A DNA stretch of 16,478 bases from Planctomycetota bacterium (GTDB taxonomy: Bacteria > Planctomycetota > UBA1135), in NCBI GenBank assembly GCA_003501525.1, contig DNPI01000038.1, positions 1 through 16,478 of the forward strand. The letters run 5' to 3'. The translations under genes were made by a program, and so were the position numbers. Below are positions 7,264-14,841 of this stretch, piece after piece. Within the stretch, counting starts at the first letter, position 1. The number at the start of each line of letters is the position of its first letter. The notes under the pieces are model-generated. The model worked only from the letters and a program-made list of their open reading frames with translations, did not search any database and was not told the origin of the DNA.

Positions 7264-7295
7264 AAAAAAAAATCCGGTATTTGCCGGATTTTTTT
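7264..7295. terminator. bidirectional rho-independent terminator
   Basis: A stem of AAATCCGG (7270-7277) and CCGGATTT (7284-7291) encloses a 6-nt loop. It is flanked by A's from 7264 and by T's to 7295, so both strands have a stem followed by a U-tract. It ends the run 3200-7237 27 nt after the last stop and insulates it from the dcw promoter. Confidence 0.88.
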
Positions 7296-7323
7296 GTTGC
7301 GGAATCTGGGTGGTGAGGCAGAA

Positions 7324-7360
7324 TATATAAGTGGTTGAAAGTGGTGGATTGTGGTGAATC
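7324..7360 (+). promoter_or_regulatory. dcw (mra) promoter region with three-repeat MraZ operator
   Basis: Three 10-bp direct repeats, GTGGTtgaaa (7331-7340), GTGGTggatt (7341-7350) and GTGGTgaatc (7351-7360), lie 27 to 56 nt before the mraZ ATG. In characterised bacteria MraZ binds several 5-bp TGGG-like repeats separated by 5 bp upstream of its own gene. The spacing, copy number and location here match, although the box is TGGT rather than TGGG. A TATATAA (7324-7330) just upstream could be the -10 element. No good -35 is seen at 17 bp, so the promoter itself is less sure than the operator. Confidence 0.6.
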
Positions 7361-7386
7361 CTTCGCTTGCTGCCCGCCCCTAAGCG

Positions 7387-7863
7387 ATGAACTTTTTTCT
7401 TGGAGCCTTTACTCATAAAGTTGACGGAAAAGGTCGTGTATTTGTCCCGCGTCCGATTCTGGATGCTGTTGAGCGTCCGGAAGAAAGAACGCATTTTTTT
7501 CTCACTCTTGGGCTAGATGACTGCCTTTATCTTTTCACTCAAGAAGGCTTTGCATCTCATTTAGAGTTACTCGATCCTTCGGCTTTCGGGGATGAAGCCT
7601 CTAGGACTACAGCTCTTGGGCTGGGTTCTGTTGCTCGTAAGGTTTCGGTTGATTCCCAAGGGCGAATACTCCTCCCTGACGATTTGCGGGCAAGGGCTGG
7701 AATTGGTGCTGAGGTTGCCGTCATTGGTGCTTTAGATCATGTCCAGATTTGGGACGCTGGAATCTGGAAAAAGGGCCGAGCTGCCGAGGCGGAAGCCGCA
7801 TTTCGTTCACATGCTCCGGGGGTTTTTCGAGGTGAATCGAATCCCGATGGAGGGGGTCGGTGA
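7387..7863 (+). CDS. mraZ: transcriptional regulator MraZ
   Basis: MraZ is an AbrB-fold DNA-binding protein, usually the first gene of the dcw cluster, that represses its own operon. The 158-residue protein has two SpoVT/AbrB-like repeats: FLGAFTHKVDGKGRVFVPRP (5-24), and VSVDSQGRILLPDDLR followed by GALDHVQIWD. The C-terminus is slightly longer than usual and Ala/Gly-rich. No Shine-Dalgarno is clear before the ATG. Its stop overlaps the rsmH start in GTGA. The three repeats upstream are its probable binding site. Confidence 0.96.
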   Translation: MNFFLGAFTHKVDGKGRVFVPRPILDAVERPEERTHFFLTLGLDDCLYLFTQEGFASHLELLDPSAFGDEASRTTALGLGSVARKVSVDSQGRILLPDDLRARAGIGAEVAVIGALDHVQIWDAGIWKKGRAAEAEAAFRSHAPGVFRGESNPDGGGR

Positions 7864-8801
7864 TTCTTGTGAGCCGTGATATTCGATCTAACACGGGTCC
7901 TGTTGGGCCTACGCGCCATTCCCCGGTGCTTGTTGACGAAGTTGTAGAGGTGCTTGCTACTCAGCGCGAAGGCTGGTTGGTCGATGCGACGGTGGGGGGC
8001 GGAGGGCATGCTGTCAAGCTTTTGGAGACTTCACCTCAATTGCGATTGTTTGCGATTGATCGTGATGCGCAAGCGGTTCGCCGGGCGCGGGAAAGATTGC
8101 AGCCTTTTGGTGATAGGGCCGAAGTAGTCCACGCTCCTTTCTCAGGCCTTGAAGGCCTTCTTCCGGAGGAGGCAGAAGGCCAGGTGATTGCGATACTTGC
8201 AGATTTTGGAGTTTCATCCGACCAGTTGGATGACGCCGATCGTGGCTTTTCTTTTCAGGAAGATGGTCCGCTCGACATGCGTATGGATAGGGGAACGCAG
8301 AAAAATTCTGCGGCGGTCCTTCTTGCTCATGCAAGTGAGGATGAAATTGAGGCTTGGCTCCGAGATTACGGCGAAGAGCGGTTTTCTCGGCGCCTTGCCC
8401 ACGCAATTGTCCAGGCTCGCCGGTTTGGCCCCCTGATTCGAACTTCGCAGTTGGCCGATTTGGTCGAGCGTGTTTTGCCTCGTGGCAGACGGGGCTTTCA
8501 CCCGGCAACGCGAACTTTTCAGGCTCTACGGATTGCTGTTAACCGAGAATTGGATGAGATTGAGGCTTTCCTTCAGGTGGGTCTTCAGCTTCTCGCGCCT
8601 GAGGGGACGATGGCGTGCATCTCCTTCCACTCTTTGGAAGACCGCAGGGTAAAGCTTGCTTTTCGAAACGAAGTCCGAAGCGGATATTTTGAAGATATTC
8701 TTCCGCGGGGCGTAACGCCTTCTTCTGGCGAAGTTCGGCGCAATCCTCGGGCCAGAAGTGCCCGGCTAAGAGCAGTGAGGAAGGGGGGCGGAGGAGATTG
8801 A
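7860..8801 (+). CDS. rsmH: 16S rRNA (cytosine(1402)-N(4))-methyltransferase RsmH
   Basis: RsmH (MraW) methylates N4 of C1402 in the decoding centre of 16S rRNA, using SAM. The 313-residue protein has HSPVL (20-24), the SAM motif DATVGGGGH (42-50), FAIDRD, ADFGVSSDQLD, GPLDMRMD, and the C-terminal FQALRIAVNREL. Length is normal, with about 18 extra residues before HSPVL. Start is GTG at 7860, overlapping the mraZ stop by four bases, with GGAGG six bases upstream. A second GTG at 7869 is possible. DFGVSS replaces the more usual DLGVSS. Confidence 0.96.
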   Translation: MILVSRDIRSNTGPVGPTRHSPVLVDEVVEVLATQREGWLVDATVGGGGHAVKLLETSPQLRLFAIDRDAQAVRRARERLQPFGDRAEVVHAPFSGLEGLLPEEAEGQVIAILADFGVSSDQLDDADRGFSFQEDGPLDMRMDRGTQKNSAAVLLAHASEDEIEAWLRDYGEERFSRRLAHAIVQARRFGPLIRTSQLADLVERVLPRGRRGFHPATRTFQALRIAVNRELDEIEAFLQVGLQLLAPEGTMACISFHSLEDRRVKLAFRNEVRSGYFEDILPRGVTPSSGEVRRNPRARSARLRAVRKGGGGD

Positions 8802-9043
8802 GTGGAAAAATCATTGGCCTTTTGCTGCTCACATTTCTTGAGCTTGTGTGTGGATTGGGCGCGAAAAGTGAAGCAATGGCCTGCCGAGCTCGAGCCGAGG
8901 TGTACCGAAGGAATGTGCTAGACAGTGAAGATCGAACGCAGGAGTATCAATCTCTTTTGGAAGCGATTAGTGCTCCTTCGGCGGTGAGCGAGCGGCATGC
9001 GTGGTTCGAATTTTTAAACGGTAGGAGATCTCCGGAGCTTTGA
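8798..9043 (+). CDS. ftsL: small FtsL-like divisome membrane protein
   Basis: An 81-residue protein sits between rsmH and ftsI, the usual place of ftsL. It has a short cytoplasmic tail and a hydrophobic segment (residues 4-20). A charged helical region rich in Glu, Arg and Ala follows, which could form the short coiled coil by which FtsL pairs with FtsB and activates FtsWI. FtsL is too divergent to identify by motif, so the call rests on size, topology and position. TTG at 8798 overlaps the rsmH stop (TTGA), with a GGAGGAG stretch immediately upstream. The stop overlaps the ftsI start the same way. Confidence 0.6.
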   Translation: MSGKIIGLLLLTFLELVCGLGAKSEAMACRARAEVYRRNVLDSEDRTQEYQSLLEAISAPSAVSERHAWFEFLNGRRSPEL

Positions 9044-10770
9044 GGAACCGTCTTGGTCCGTTGAGCCCACTTTGGGTTCTTATGCCGGTTGGTTTCCTTT
9101 TTTTAGCTTCTTTTATACGCCTTTTGCAGCTTCACTTGTCAGGTTTGGAGAGAGCAGAAGGGCGTTTTGTTAAGACGCAGGTTTTGGAAGCGCCAAGAGG
9201 GCGAATACTAGATCGCAGCCGGCGAGTTCTTGCTGAGGATAGGCCGACGTGGAAGCTTGTGATGGATGCCCCTTGGGAGGGCAGGAGGCACGGAGGGAGG
9301 TGGAAAGGCGCCGAACAGGAGAAGGTCGAAGATCTCCAGGATTTAGCTTCCGCCTGTGGCCTAGAGGCGGAAGCATTGGCTGCAATTATGGCTGATCCTA
9401 ATCGTGTTCGTGTCGCTCTCGCGCGAGATTTGTCTACAGCTAGCGCTGATCGTGTTCGGGCAATCCTCAGCGTAGTGCCAGGATCCGGATTAAAGTTGGA
9501 GAAAGGTTGGAAACGGTTTTATCCACATGGGAGAGTTCTTTCGCACCTTGTGGGGTACACGAGTGTTGTGGGCGAGGTGCGAAGGGGGGCTATCGGGCTT
9601 GAACAGAGATTGAATAGCGATTTGGCAGGAGTTGATGGAAAGAAAGAAAGCCTGGAAGTCTTTGGGTCTTATGGGGTAAACCCTGCTGGTGCATTTCGCC
9701 CTGCGAAATCCGCTCCTGATTGGGCGACTACCCTTGACGTTGGCATTGGCTCAGTTCTTCACTCGGAATTAGGCCAAGTGATGATTGAGCACGAACCAGA
9801 GTGGGCGGCAGCAATAGTTGTCGATGTTAATACAGGAGACTTGCTTGCTGCAGGTGCTTTGCCGGACTTTGACCCAAATTATTTGACGGATTCTCCAGCG
9901 GATGGGCTACCTCTTTTTTGGCCGATTGAGCCAGGCAGTACATGTAAGCCATTTGTCGTTGGTGCTGCGTTGGCCACGGGAGCGATTAAACCTTCAGATG
10001 TTTTTGATGGGGAAGGTGGAGTTTGGCATGTCCGCAAACCTCCTATTCGGAATTCGAGAGGTGTACCTGGTGGCCTCCTCGACGCCGAAGGTGTCCTGAT
10101 ATGGTCCTCCAATATCGGTGCGGGGAAGATAGGGATGCGTTTAGGTGCGGAGAGCTTGAACGATGCTCTTGCCGAATTCGGGTTTTGGGATGCTACGAAC
10201 ATACGGCATCCGGAGCCGCTACTGGGGCGCCGCCCGAGTCCTCGTGAATGGGAAAACAGAGCGTGGACCGTTCCTTCTGTTTCGATGGGCCATCAACTTA
10301 GTCTGACGCCCATACGACTTGTGTATGCGTATGCGGCTCTTGTGAATGGAGGTGTCCTTTATAGACCTCAAATTTCTTTAGATGAGGAACCTGTTCAGGA
10401 AAGAAGGGTCATTCCTAACCGTTGGTCTGGGTGGATGCGGGAGGTTCTTGCAGGTGTTGTGGAGATGCCGCACCGAAAATGGCTCCCACGGTGGGACGAT
10501 TTGCGTTGGGGAGGTAAAAGTGGAACTGTTAAAAAACTCCACGAGGACGGTTACACCTCTTTGTTCGCAGCGTTTGGTCCAGTAGAGAATCCGCAGGTGG
10601 CTGTTTTGGTGGTCGTGGAAAATCCGAGCGGAAAGGAAACTTTTGGCAGTCGCGTTGCTGGCCCCGCTGCTGGGAGGATTTTGCGCTATGCATTGGGCCA
10701 TCCCTTGGAATCCTCTTCTGTTTCCTTCTTGGAACGTGAGTTCCTGTCCGCTATGTTTCTTGGTGAGTGA
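9040..10770 (+). CDS. ftsI: class B penicillin-binding protein, septal transpeptidase FtsI/PBP3-like
   Basis: This is the D,D-transpeptidase that cross-links septal peptidoglycan alongside FtsW. The 576-residue protein has one membrane helix (about 9-32) and then the PBP dimerisation-type opening RGRILDRSRRVLAEDRP. The transpeptidase motifs are all present: STCK (S300 nucleophile, K303), SSN (356-358) and KSGT (493-496). Length is typical. The start is TTG at 9040, overlapping the previous stop by four bases (TTGA), with GGAG just upstream. Position between ftsL-like and murE supports FtsI rather than a sporulation or elongation PBP. Confidence 0.94.
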   Translation: MRNRLGPLSPLWVLMPVGFLFLASFIRLLQLHLSGLERAEGRFVKTQVLEAPRGRILDRSRRVLAEDRPTWKLVMDAPWEGRRHGGRWKGAEQEKVEDLQDLASACGLEAEALAAIMADPNRVRVALARDLSTASADRVRAILSVVPGSGLKLEKGWKRFYPHGRVLSHLVGYTSVVGEVRRGAIGLEQRLNSDLAGVDGKKESLEVFGSYGVNPAGAFRPAKSAPDWATTLDVGIGSVLHSELGQVMIEHEPEWAAAIVVDVNTGDLLAAGALPDFDPNYLTDSPADGLPLFWPIEPGSTCKPFVVGAALATGAIKPSDVFDGEGGVWHVRKPPIRNSRGVPGGLLDAEGVLIWSSNIGAGKIGMRLGAESLNDALAEFGFWDATNIRHPEPLLGRRPSPREWENRAWTVPSVSMGHQLSLTPIRLVYAYAALVNGGVLYRPQISLDEEPVQERRVIPNRWSGWMREVLAGVVEMPHRKWLPRWDDLRWGGKSGTVKKLHEDGYTSLFAAFGPVENPQVAVLVVVENPSGKETFGSRVAGPAAGRILRYALGHPLESSSVSFLEREFLSAMFLGE

Positions 10771-12251
10771 GGATGCGTCTTTCGGGGTTGCTTGACGCCC
10801 TTCAGGATTGGTGCGGCCTTGTTCCTCCTGCTGGGGGACAAGATGTAAATCCAGTTCTGACCGGGGTATGCTCGGATTCTAGGCAGATAGTGCCTGGCGA
10901 TTTGTTTTTGGCCTTGCCCGGGCTCACTTCAGATGGAATGGATTACGCATCGGAAGCGGTTTCTCGTGGTGCTCGAGTTGTCCTTGGTATGGCGCCTGGT
11001 TCTGAAAAAGTGCCCTATCTTATTCCCAAAGGTTCTTTGAGCCTTGCTGAGTTGGCGGGGCAAGTAGCTCATGTTTTGACTGGGCGTCCTTCTGATTCTT
11101 TATTCGTTTTAGGGGTTACAGGTACTAACGGCAAAACCACTGTCGTGCATCTTGTGCATCAGGCCCTCGAGGCAGCTTCAATCCCGACAGGCCGATGCGG
11201 CACTTTGGGTCGTTTTTTTCGCGGTATAAATCACGCGCAAAATCTCACAACTCCGCCAGTGGATACTTTACACGCATGGTTTTCTGAAGTTGTTCAAGCA
11301 GGCGGTCGAGCTGTAGCGCTAGAGGCCTCTTCTCATGGCCTTTCGCAATGTCGCTTAGCTGGGGTTTCCATGGATGCTGCTGGGTGGACGAATTTCACTC
11401 AGGACCACCTGGATTATCATTCAGATATCACTTCGTATGCGAAAGCTAAAGCCCGACTGATTCACGCTCTCCCTGCGGGCTCTCCAGCTTTTATTCCAAG
11501 AGGAGAGGATCAAATTTTTGCTCCATGCCAAGGCGCATCGGCCGAAATAATCCCTTGGGGCTTAGGCGACAGTGCTCCCTTGAGGGGCAAGGTGAAATTT
11601 CACGCCGAGGGCTTAATCCTCACTATAGGAGGCTCGTGGGGTGGTGGAGAGATTCGAAGTAGCTTGGTGGGCAGGCATAATGCAGAGAATCTCCTGCTGG
11701 CTTGGGGGCTTTTGAGATCTGTGGGGTTGAGTGAGGAGGAGGCTTCCCGCGGACTTTCTGATGCGACTTCGCCGGTAGGGCGCTTGGAGCGTATTTGCGC
11801 TGACAGTAATCGTTTTCTGTACGTGGATTACGCCCATACCCCGGCGGCTCTTGAGGAGGTCTTGGCTGCGATTCGGGCGTCTCATCCCAGTAGGCAATTA
11901 GGTCTTGTTTTTGGTGCGGGTGGGGACCGTGATTCTCTTAAGCGATTTCCAATGGGAGTTGCCGCTGCTCAGGGTGCGGATTGGTGTATTGTCACCACGG
12001 ACAACGCACGTATGGAATCCCCTGGTTCTATTGCAGAGACTGTTGCGGATGGAGTTCGCTCTTGTGGAGTCGAACCATTAGTTGAGCTGGACCGGCGTTC
12101 TGCTATCCGAATGGGATTGAAGAAAACAGCTCCGGGTGATGTTTTGGTTATTGCGGGTAAAGGTCATGAAACTTGGCAAGATGTGGGCGGGGTCCGTTTC
12201 CCATTCAGTGACAAGGTGGAACTAGAGGAGGCTGCTGGATGTTTAATCTAA
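10767..12251 (+). CDS. murE: UDP-MurNAc-L-Ala-D-Glu ligase for the third residue (MurE), probably meso-DAP-adding
   Basis: MurE adds the third stem-peptide residue to UDP-MurNAc-dipeptide using ATP. The 494-residue protein has the N-terminal uridine-binding domain (SDSRQIVPGDLFLALPG), the P-loop GTNGKTT (119-125), the carbamylated-lysine region (YAKAKARL), DYAHTP, FGAGGDRD and GKGHE. The specificity loop reads DNAR at 412-415. Known meso-DAP enzymes carry DNPR, with Asn and Arg contacting DAP, while lysine enzymes differ, so DAP is the likely substrate. GTG at 10767 overlaps the ftsI stop; ATG at 10773 is an alternative that loses two residues. Confidence 0.95.
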   Translation: MRMRLSGLLDALQDWCGLVPPAGGQDVNPVLTGVCSDSRQIVPGDLFLALPGLTSDGMDYASEAVSRGARVVLGMAPGSEKVPYLIPKGSLSLAELAGQVAHVLTGRPSDSLFVLGVTGTNGKTTVVHLVHQALEAASIPTGRCGTLGRFFRGINHAQNLTTPPVDTLHAWFSEVVQAGGRAVALEASSHGLSQCRLAGVSMDAAGWTNFTQDHLDYHSDITSYAKAKARLIHALPAGSPAFIPRGEDQIFAPCQGASAEIIPWGLGDSAPLRGKVKFHAEGLILTIGGSWGGGEIRSSLVGRHNAENLLLAWGLLRSVGLSEEEASRGLSDATSPVGRLERICADSNRFLYVDYAHTPAALEEVLAAIRASHPSRQLGLVFGAGGDRDSLKRFPMGVAAAQGADWCIVTTDNARMESPGSIAETVADGVRSCGVEPLVELDRRSAIRMGLKKTAPGDVLVIAGKGHETWQDVGGVRFPFSDKVELEEAAGCLI

Positions 12252-13624
12252 GCGTGGCAGAGATCGCGACGATAGTGAACGGGGAGTTACTGGGAGATAG
12301 GGGGGGGGCTCGCAGATGTCAGCGAGTTGTTGTCGATAGCCGCCAAGTGCAGCCCGGCGATTTGTTTGTGGCTCTTCCTGGAGCGAGAGCAGATGGACAC
12401 ATGTTTTTGCGCGAAGCTAAAGCGTCTGGCGCGCAAGCTGTTCTCGTCTCTCGGAGCGAGGGCTTACCAGAGTCGCTTGCTGGGGTGGAAGTCGCCGATT
12501 GCCTGGAAGCTTTGCATTTGCTTGCCAAGAGTTATTTGAGTCATTTGTCTTGTCGTGTAGTGGGCATTACGGGCTCTGTTGGAAAAACAACAGCCAAAGA
12601 TTTTCTTAGTACGCTTCTTCAGGATCATTCTGATTCAGTCTTTGCATCTCCTGCTTCTTGGAATTCTGAAATTGGTTTACCTTTGTCTATTCTCTCGACA
12701 CCTGACGATACAAAGATATTGATTTTGGAATATGGGATTAATGCTCCCGGAGAGATGGACCGGTTGGTGGCCACCGCGCCCCCAGATTTTGCTTGGGTTA
12801 CTTCTATTGGGGAAGTCCACCTAGAAGGGCTAAGAGATGTTGCGGGTGTCGCCCGAGAAAAGGGTCGATTGCCGAGCGCGGTGCCTGCTGGGGGAGGGAT
12901 TTGGTTTGGGCCTGGTGTGTCTGCAATGTGTTCAGGGCCTTGGCGGGTAGTCCCCAAGGATTTGAACCCATGGGATGAAGAAAGTGCCTCACGTGGGCAG
13001 CCAGGTGCTTGGGAGGTCCCAGGGTTTTTGGGAGATACTGTTGTCCTTCCCTTCCTAACTCCTCATGAAGCGATCCTTGCTTGGTCTTCGGGCTTTGTAG
13101 CAGTTGAGTTGGGAGTTCACCCTTCGCGGGTAGATGGGCGTCTTCCTTCATTGACTGCGCCGAAAGGGCGTATGACTCTCTGTGACATTTCAGGTCTAGT
13201 GCTAATTTTAGATGACAGTTACAACAGCAGTCCACCTTCGTTGAAGGCGTCTCTTTTGGCCCTTTCTGCTCAATCGGGCTCGAGGCGAAGGATTGCAGTT
13301 TTGGGGACTATGCAAGAATTAGGAGCCGAGTCGGAAGCTTGGCACCGCAAGATAGGAAAGGAGATATGTGCGGGTTCAGTGGATGTTTTGGTCGGAGTCG
13401 GTTTGGGGGGCAAGTGGATAGCGGAAGAAATTGAAGTCGGGAGGGTGGAGGTGGTGAAAACTAAAAATGCGACTTCTGCTGGCGCCTTATTGGGGGAGAT
13501 ATTGGAACCCGGCGATTGTTTGCTTTTGAAGGCTTCGCGTTCTGAGGGGCTTGAGATCGTCATTGACGCGGTCAAGGAATGGGCGCGAGTGTTTTCTTCT
13601 CCGACCGTGGAGGGTGCTCGATGA
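12239..13624 (+). CDS. murF: UDP-MurNAc-tripeptide:D-Ala-D-Ala ligase MurF
   Basis: MurF adds D-Ala-D-Ala, giving the UDP-MurNAc-pentapeptide. The 461-residue protein has VVDSRQVQPGDLFVALPG at its N-terminus, the P-loop GITGSVGKTT, the SWNSEIGLPLS segment, EYGINAPGEMD, IGEVHLEGL and, near the C-terminal domain, DDSYNSSP. The length is normal. The gene overlaps murE by 13 nt in another frame, starting at ATG 12239. Its TGA overlaps the mraY ATG. The family's common GMNxPGE reads GINAPGE here, a mild departure. Confidence 0.96.
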   Translation: MFNLSVAEIATIVNGELLGDRGGARRCQRVVVDSRQVQPGDLFVALPGARADGHMFLREAKASGAQAVLVSRSEGLPESLAGVEVADCLEALHLLAKSYLSHLSCRVVGITGSVGKTTAKDFLSTLLQDHSDSVFASPASWNSEIGLPLSILSTPDDTKILILEYGINAPGEMDRLVATAPPDFAWVTSIGEVHLEGLRDVAGVAREKGRLPSAVPAGGGIWFGPGVSAMCSGPWRVVPKDLNPWDEESASRGQPGAWEVPGFLGDTVVLPFLTPHEAILAWSSGFVAVELGVHPSRVDGRLPSLTAPKGRMTLCDISGLVLILDDSYNSSPPSLKASLLALSAQSGSRRRIAVLGTMQELGAESEAWHRKIGKEICAGSVDVLVGVGLGGKWIAEEIEVGRVEVVKTKNATSAGALLGEILEPGDCLLLKASRSEGLEIVIDAVKEWARVFSSPTVEGAR

Positions 13625-14841
13625 TTCCTTGGTTGGTGCCTTGGTTTGCGGAGCACTGGCAGCCTTCTCAGGTTCTGGGATACATCACGGTTCGGGCTGC
13701 GCTTGCAGCTGGTGTGGCCTTTGCTACAGCACTTCTTTTGGGGAAGTCTTTGATTGCCCGGTTGGAAACTTTGAATGTTTACGAGAAACCGAGCTTCGTG
13801 CCAGAAAAAGTGTCCAGGAGAGACGATCGCAATCGTGTTGTGACAAAAGGGGTTGCATTTCTGGAAGAGTTTGCAGCGCACAAGAAAGCTAAGAAGTTGC
13901 CTACTTTTGGCGGTGTCTTTTGGGTTGCCGCAGTTTTGTTCTCGACAATTTTGTTTGCTCGGCTGAATGAACTTTTGGTCCTCCTTGGTGCGACGCTTCT
14001 TGTCGGAATGGGGGCGATTGGTTTCTATGACGACTGGGTGAAATATAGGTCTAAAGAAGGTCGTTCTGTGGGTTTGTCTAGAACGGCAAAATTGGTGTCT
14101 TCAGTCCTGCTAGTGGTGTGGGTGGTGGGATTGCTTTGGCTGCTCGGTCGTGAAAGTGGACGCGCAGAACTTGGGATAATTTATTTCCCTATCCTGAAAG
14201 ATTTAACTGCAGACCCAGCATTGCTCGGAGGCCTTGGGTTCCTGCTTTTTGTTGTGTTTGAATCCTTTGTGATTCTGGCAGCATCACATGCGGTGAACAT
14301 AACCGATGGATTGGACGGTCTTGCTGCTGGCTCTGCTCTCCCTGCTTTTGGGGCCCTTTGCGTTTCTGTTTATGTGGTAAGTAACGCTGTTTGGGCGGAA
14401 TATCTCCATCTCCCTTTTTTGCCAGGCGCGGGGGAGGTTGCGGTTATGGGCGGAGCCTTAGTCGGGGCGACCTTGGGCTTTCTTTGGTTTAACAGCTCGC
14501 CGTCAGAAATTATTTTAGGAGACAGTGGTGCCCTTCCTATGGGGGCCATGATTGCTTGGTTGGCAATTGTTAGCCGGCAGGAATTTGCTTTGCCGCTTCT
14601 TGCCGGAGTTTTTGTTTTAGAAGCCACCTCGTCTTTTATGCAGATTTATTGGTTTAAGGTGACGAGGAAATTTTTTGGTGGTGGGAAGCGGTTGTTCCCA
14701 GTAGCTCCATTTCATCACGTGTTCATGATGAAAGTCAGTAAAGATGAATGGGATGTGAGAGAGCCAAAGGTCGTCGTTCGATTCTGGATTTTGGCGGCTG
14801 TTTTAGCTGCATTCGGTTTACTCGCTCTTAAGGTTCGATGA
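13621..14841 (+). CDS. mraY: phospho-MurNAc-pentapeptide transferase MraY
   Basis: MraY transfers phospho-MurNAc-pentapeptide to undecaprenyl phosphate to form lipid I at the inner membrane. The 406-residue protein has about ten hydrophobic helices, PTFGG, the Asp-Asp motif (D137-D138 in GFYDDW), NITDGLDGLA (226-234), GDSGALPMG (300-308) and PFHHVF. The histidine cluster HHH of well-studied MraYs is H365-H366-V367 here. It is longer than the usual ~360 residues, mainly before PTFGG. ATG at 13621 is chosen: it overlaps the murF stop (ATGA) and has GGAGGG six bases upstream. An in-frame start at 13579 lies inside murF. Confidence 0.95.
   Translation: MIPWLVPWFAEHWQPSQVLGYITVRAALAAGVAFATALLLGKSLIARLETLNVYEKPSFVPEKVSRRDDRNRVVTKGVAFLEEFAAHKKAKKLPTFGGVFWVAAVLFSTILFARLNELLVLLGATLLVGMGAIGFYDDWVKYRSKEGRSVGLSRTAKLVSSVLLVVWVVGLLWLLGRESGRAELGIIYFPILKDLTADPALLGGLGFLLFVVFESFVILAASHAVNITDGLDGLAAGSALPAFGALCVSVYVVSNAVWAEYLHLPFLPGAGEVAVMGGALVGATLGFLWFNSSPSEIILGDSGALPMGAMIAWLAIVSRQEFALPLLAGVFVLEATSSFMQIYWFKVTRKFFGGGKRLFPVAPFHHVFMMKVSKDEWDVREPKVVVRFWILAAVLAAFGLLALKVR

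Noticed and set aside
8014..8508. 164-residue minus-strand ORF inside rsmH
   Set aside because: It is a shadow of a clearly identified methyltransferase gene; its composition (Pro, Arg, His-rich) is typical of antisense frames.
13579..13620. Upstream start for mraY
   Set aside because: It adds 14 residues inside murF; the ATG at 13621 has GGAGGG at good spacing and the ATGA coupling seen elsewhere in the operon.
13270..13881. 203-residue minus-strand ORF across murF/mraY
   Set aside because: It is antisense to two well-supported genes and shows no domain or Shine-Dalgarno.
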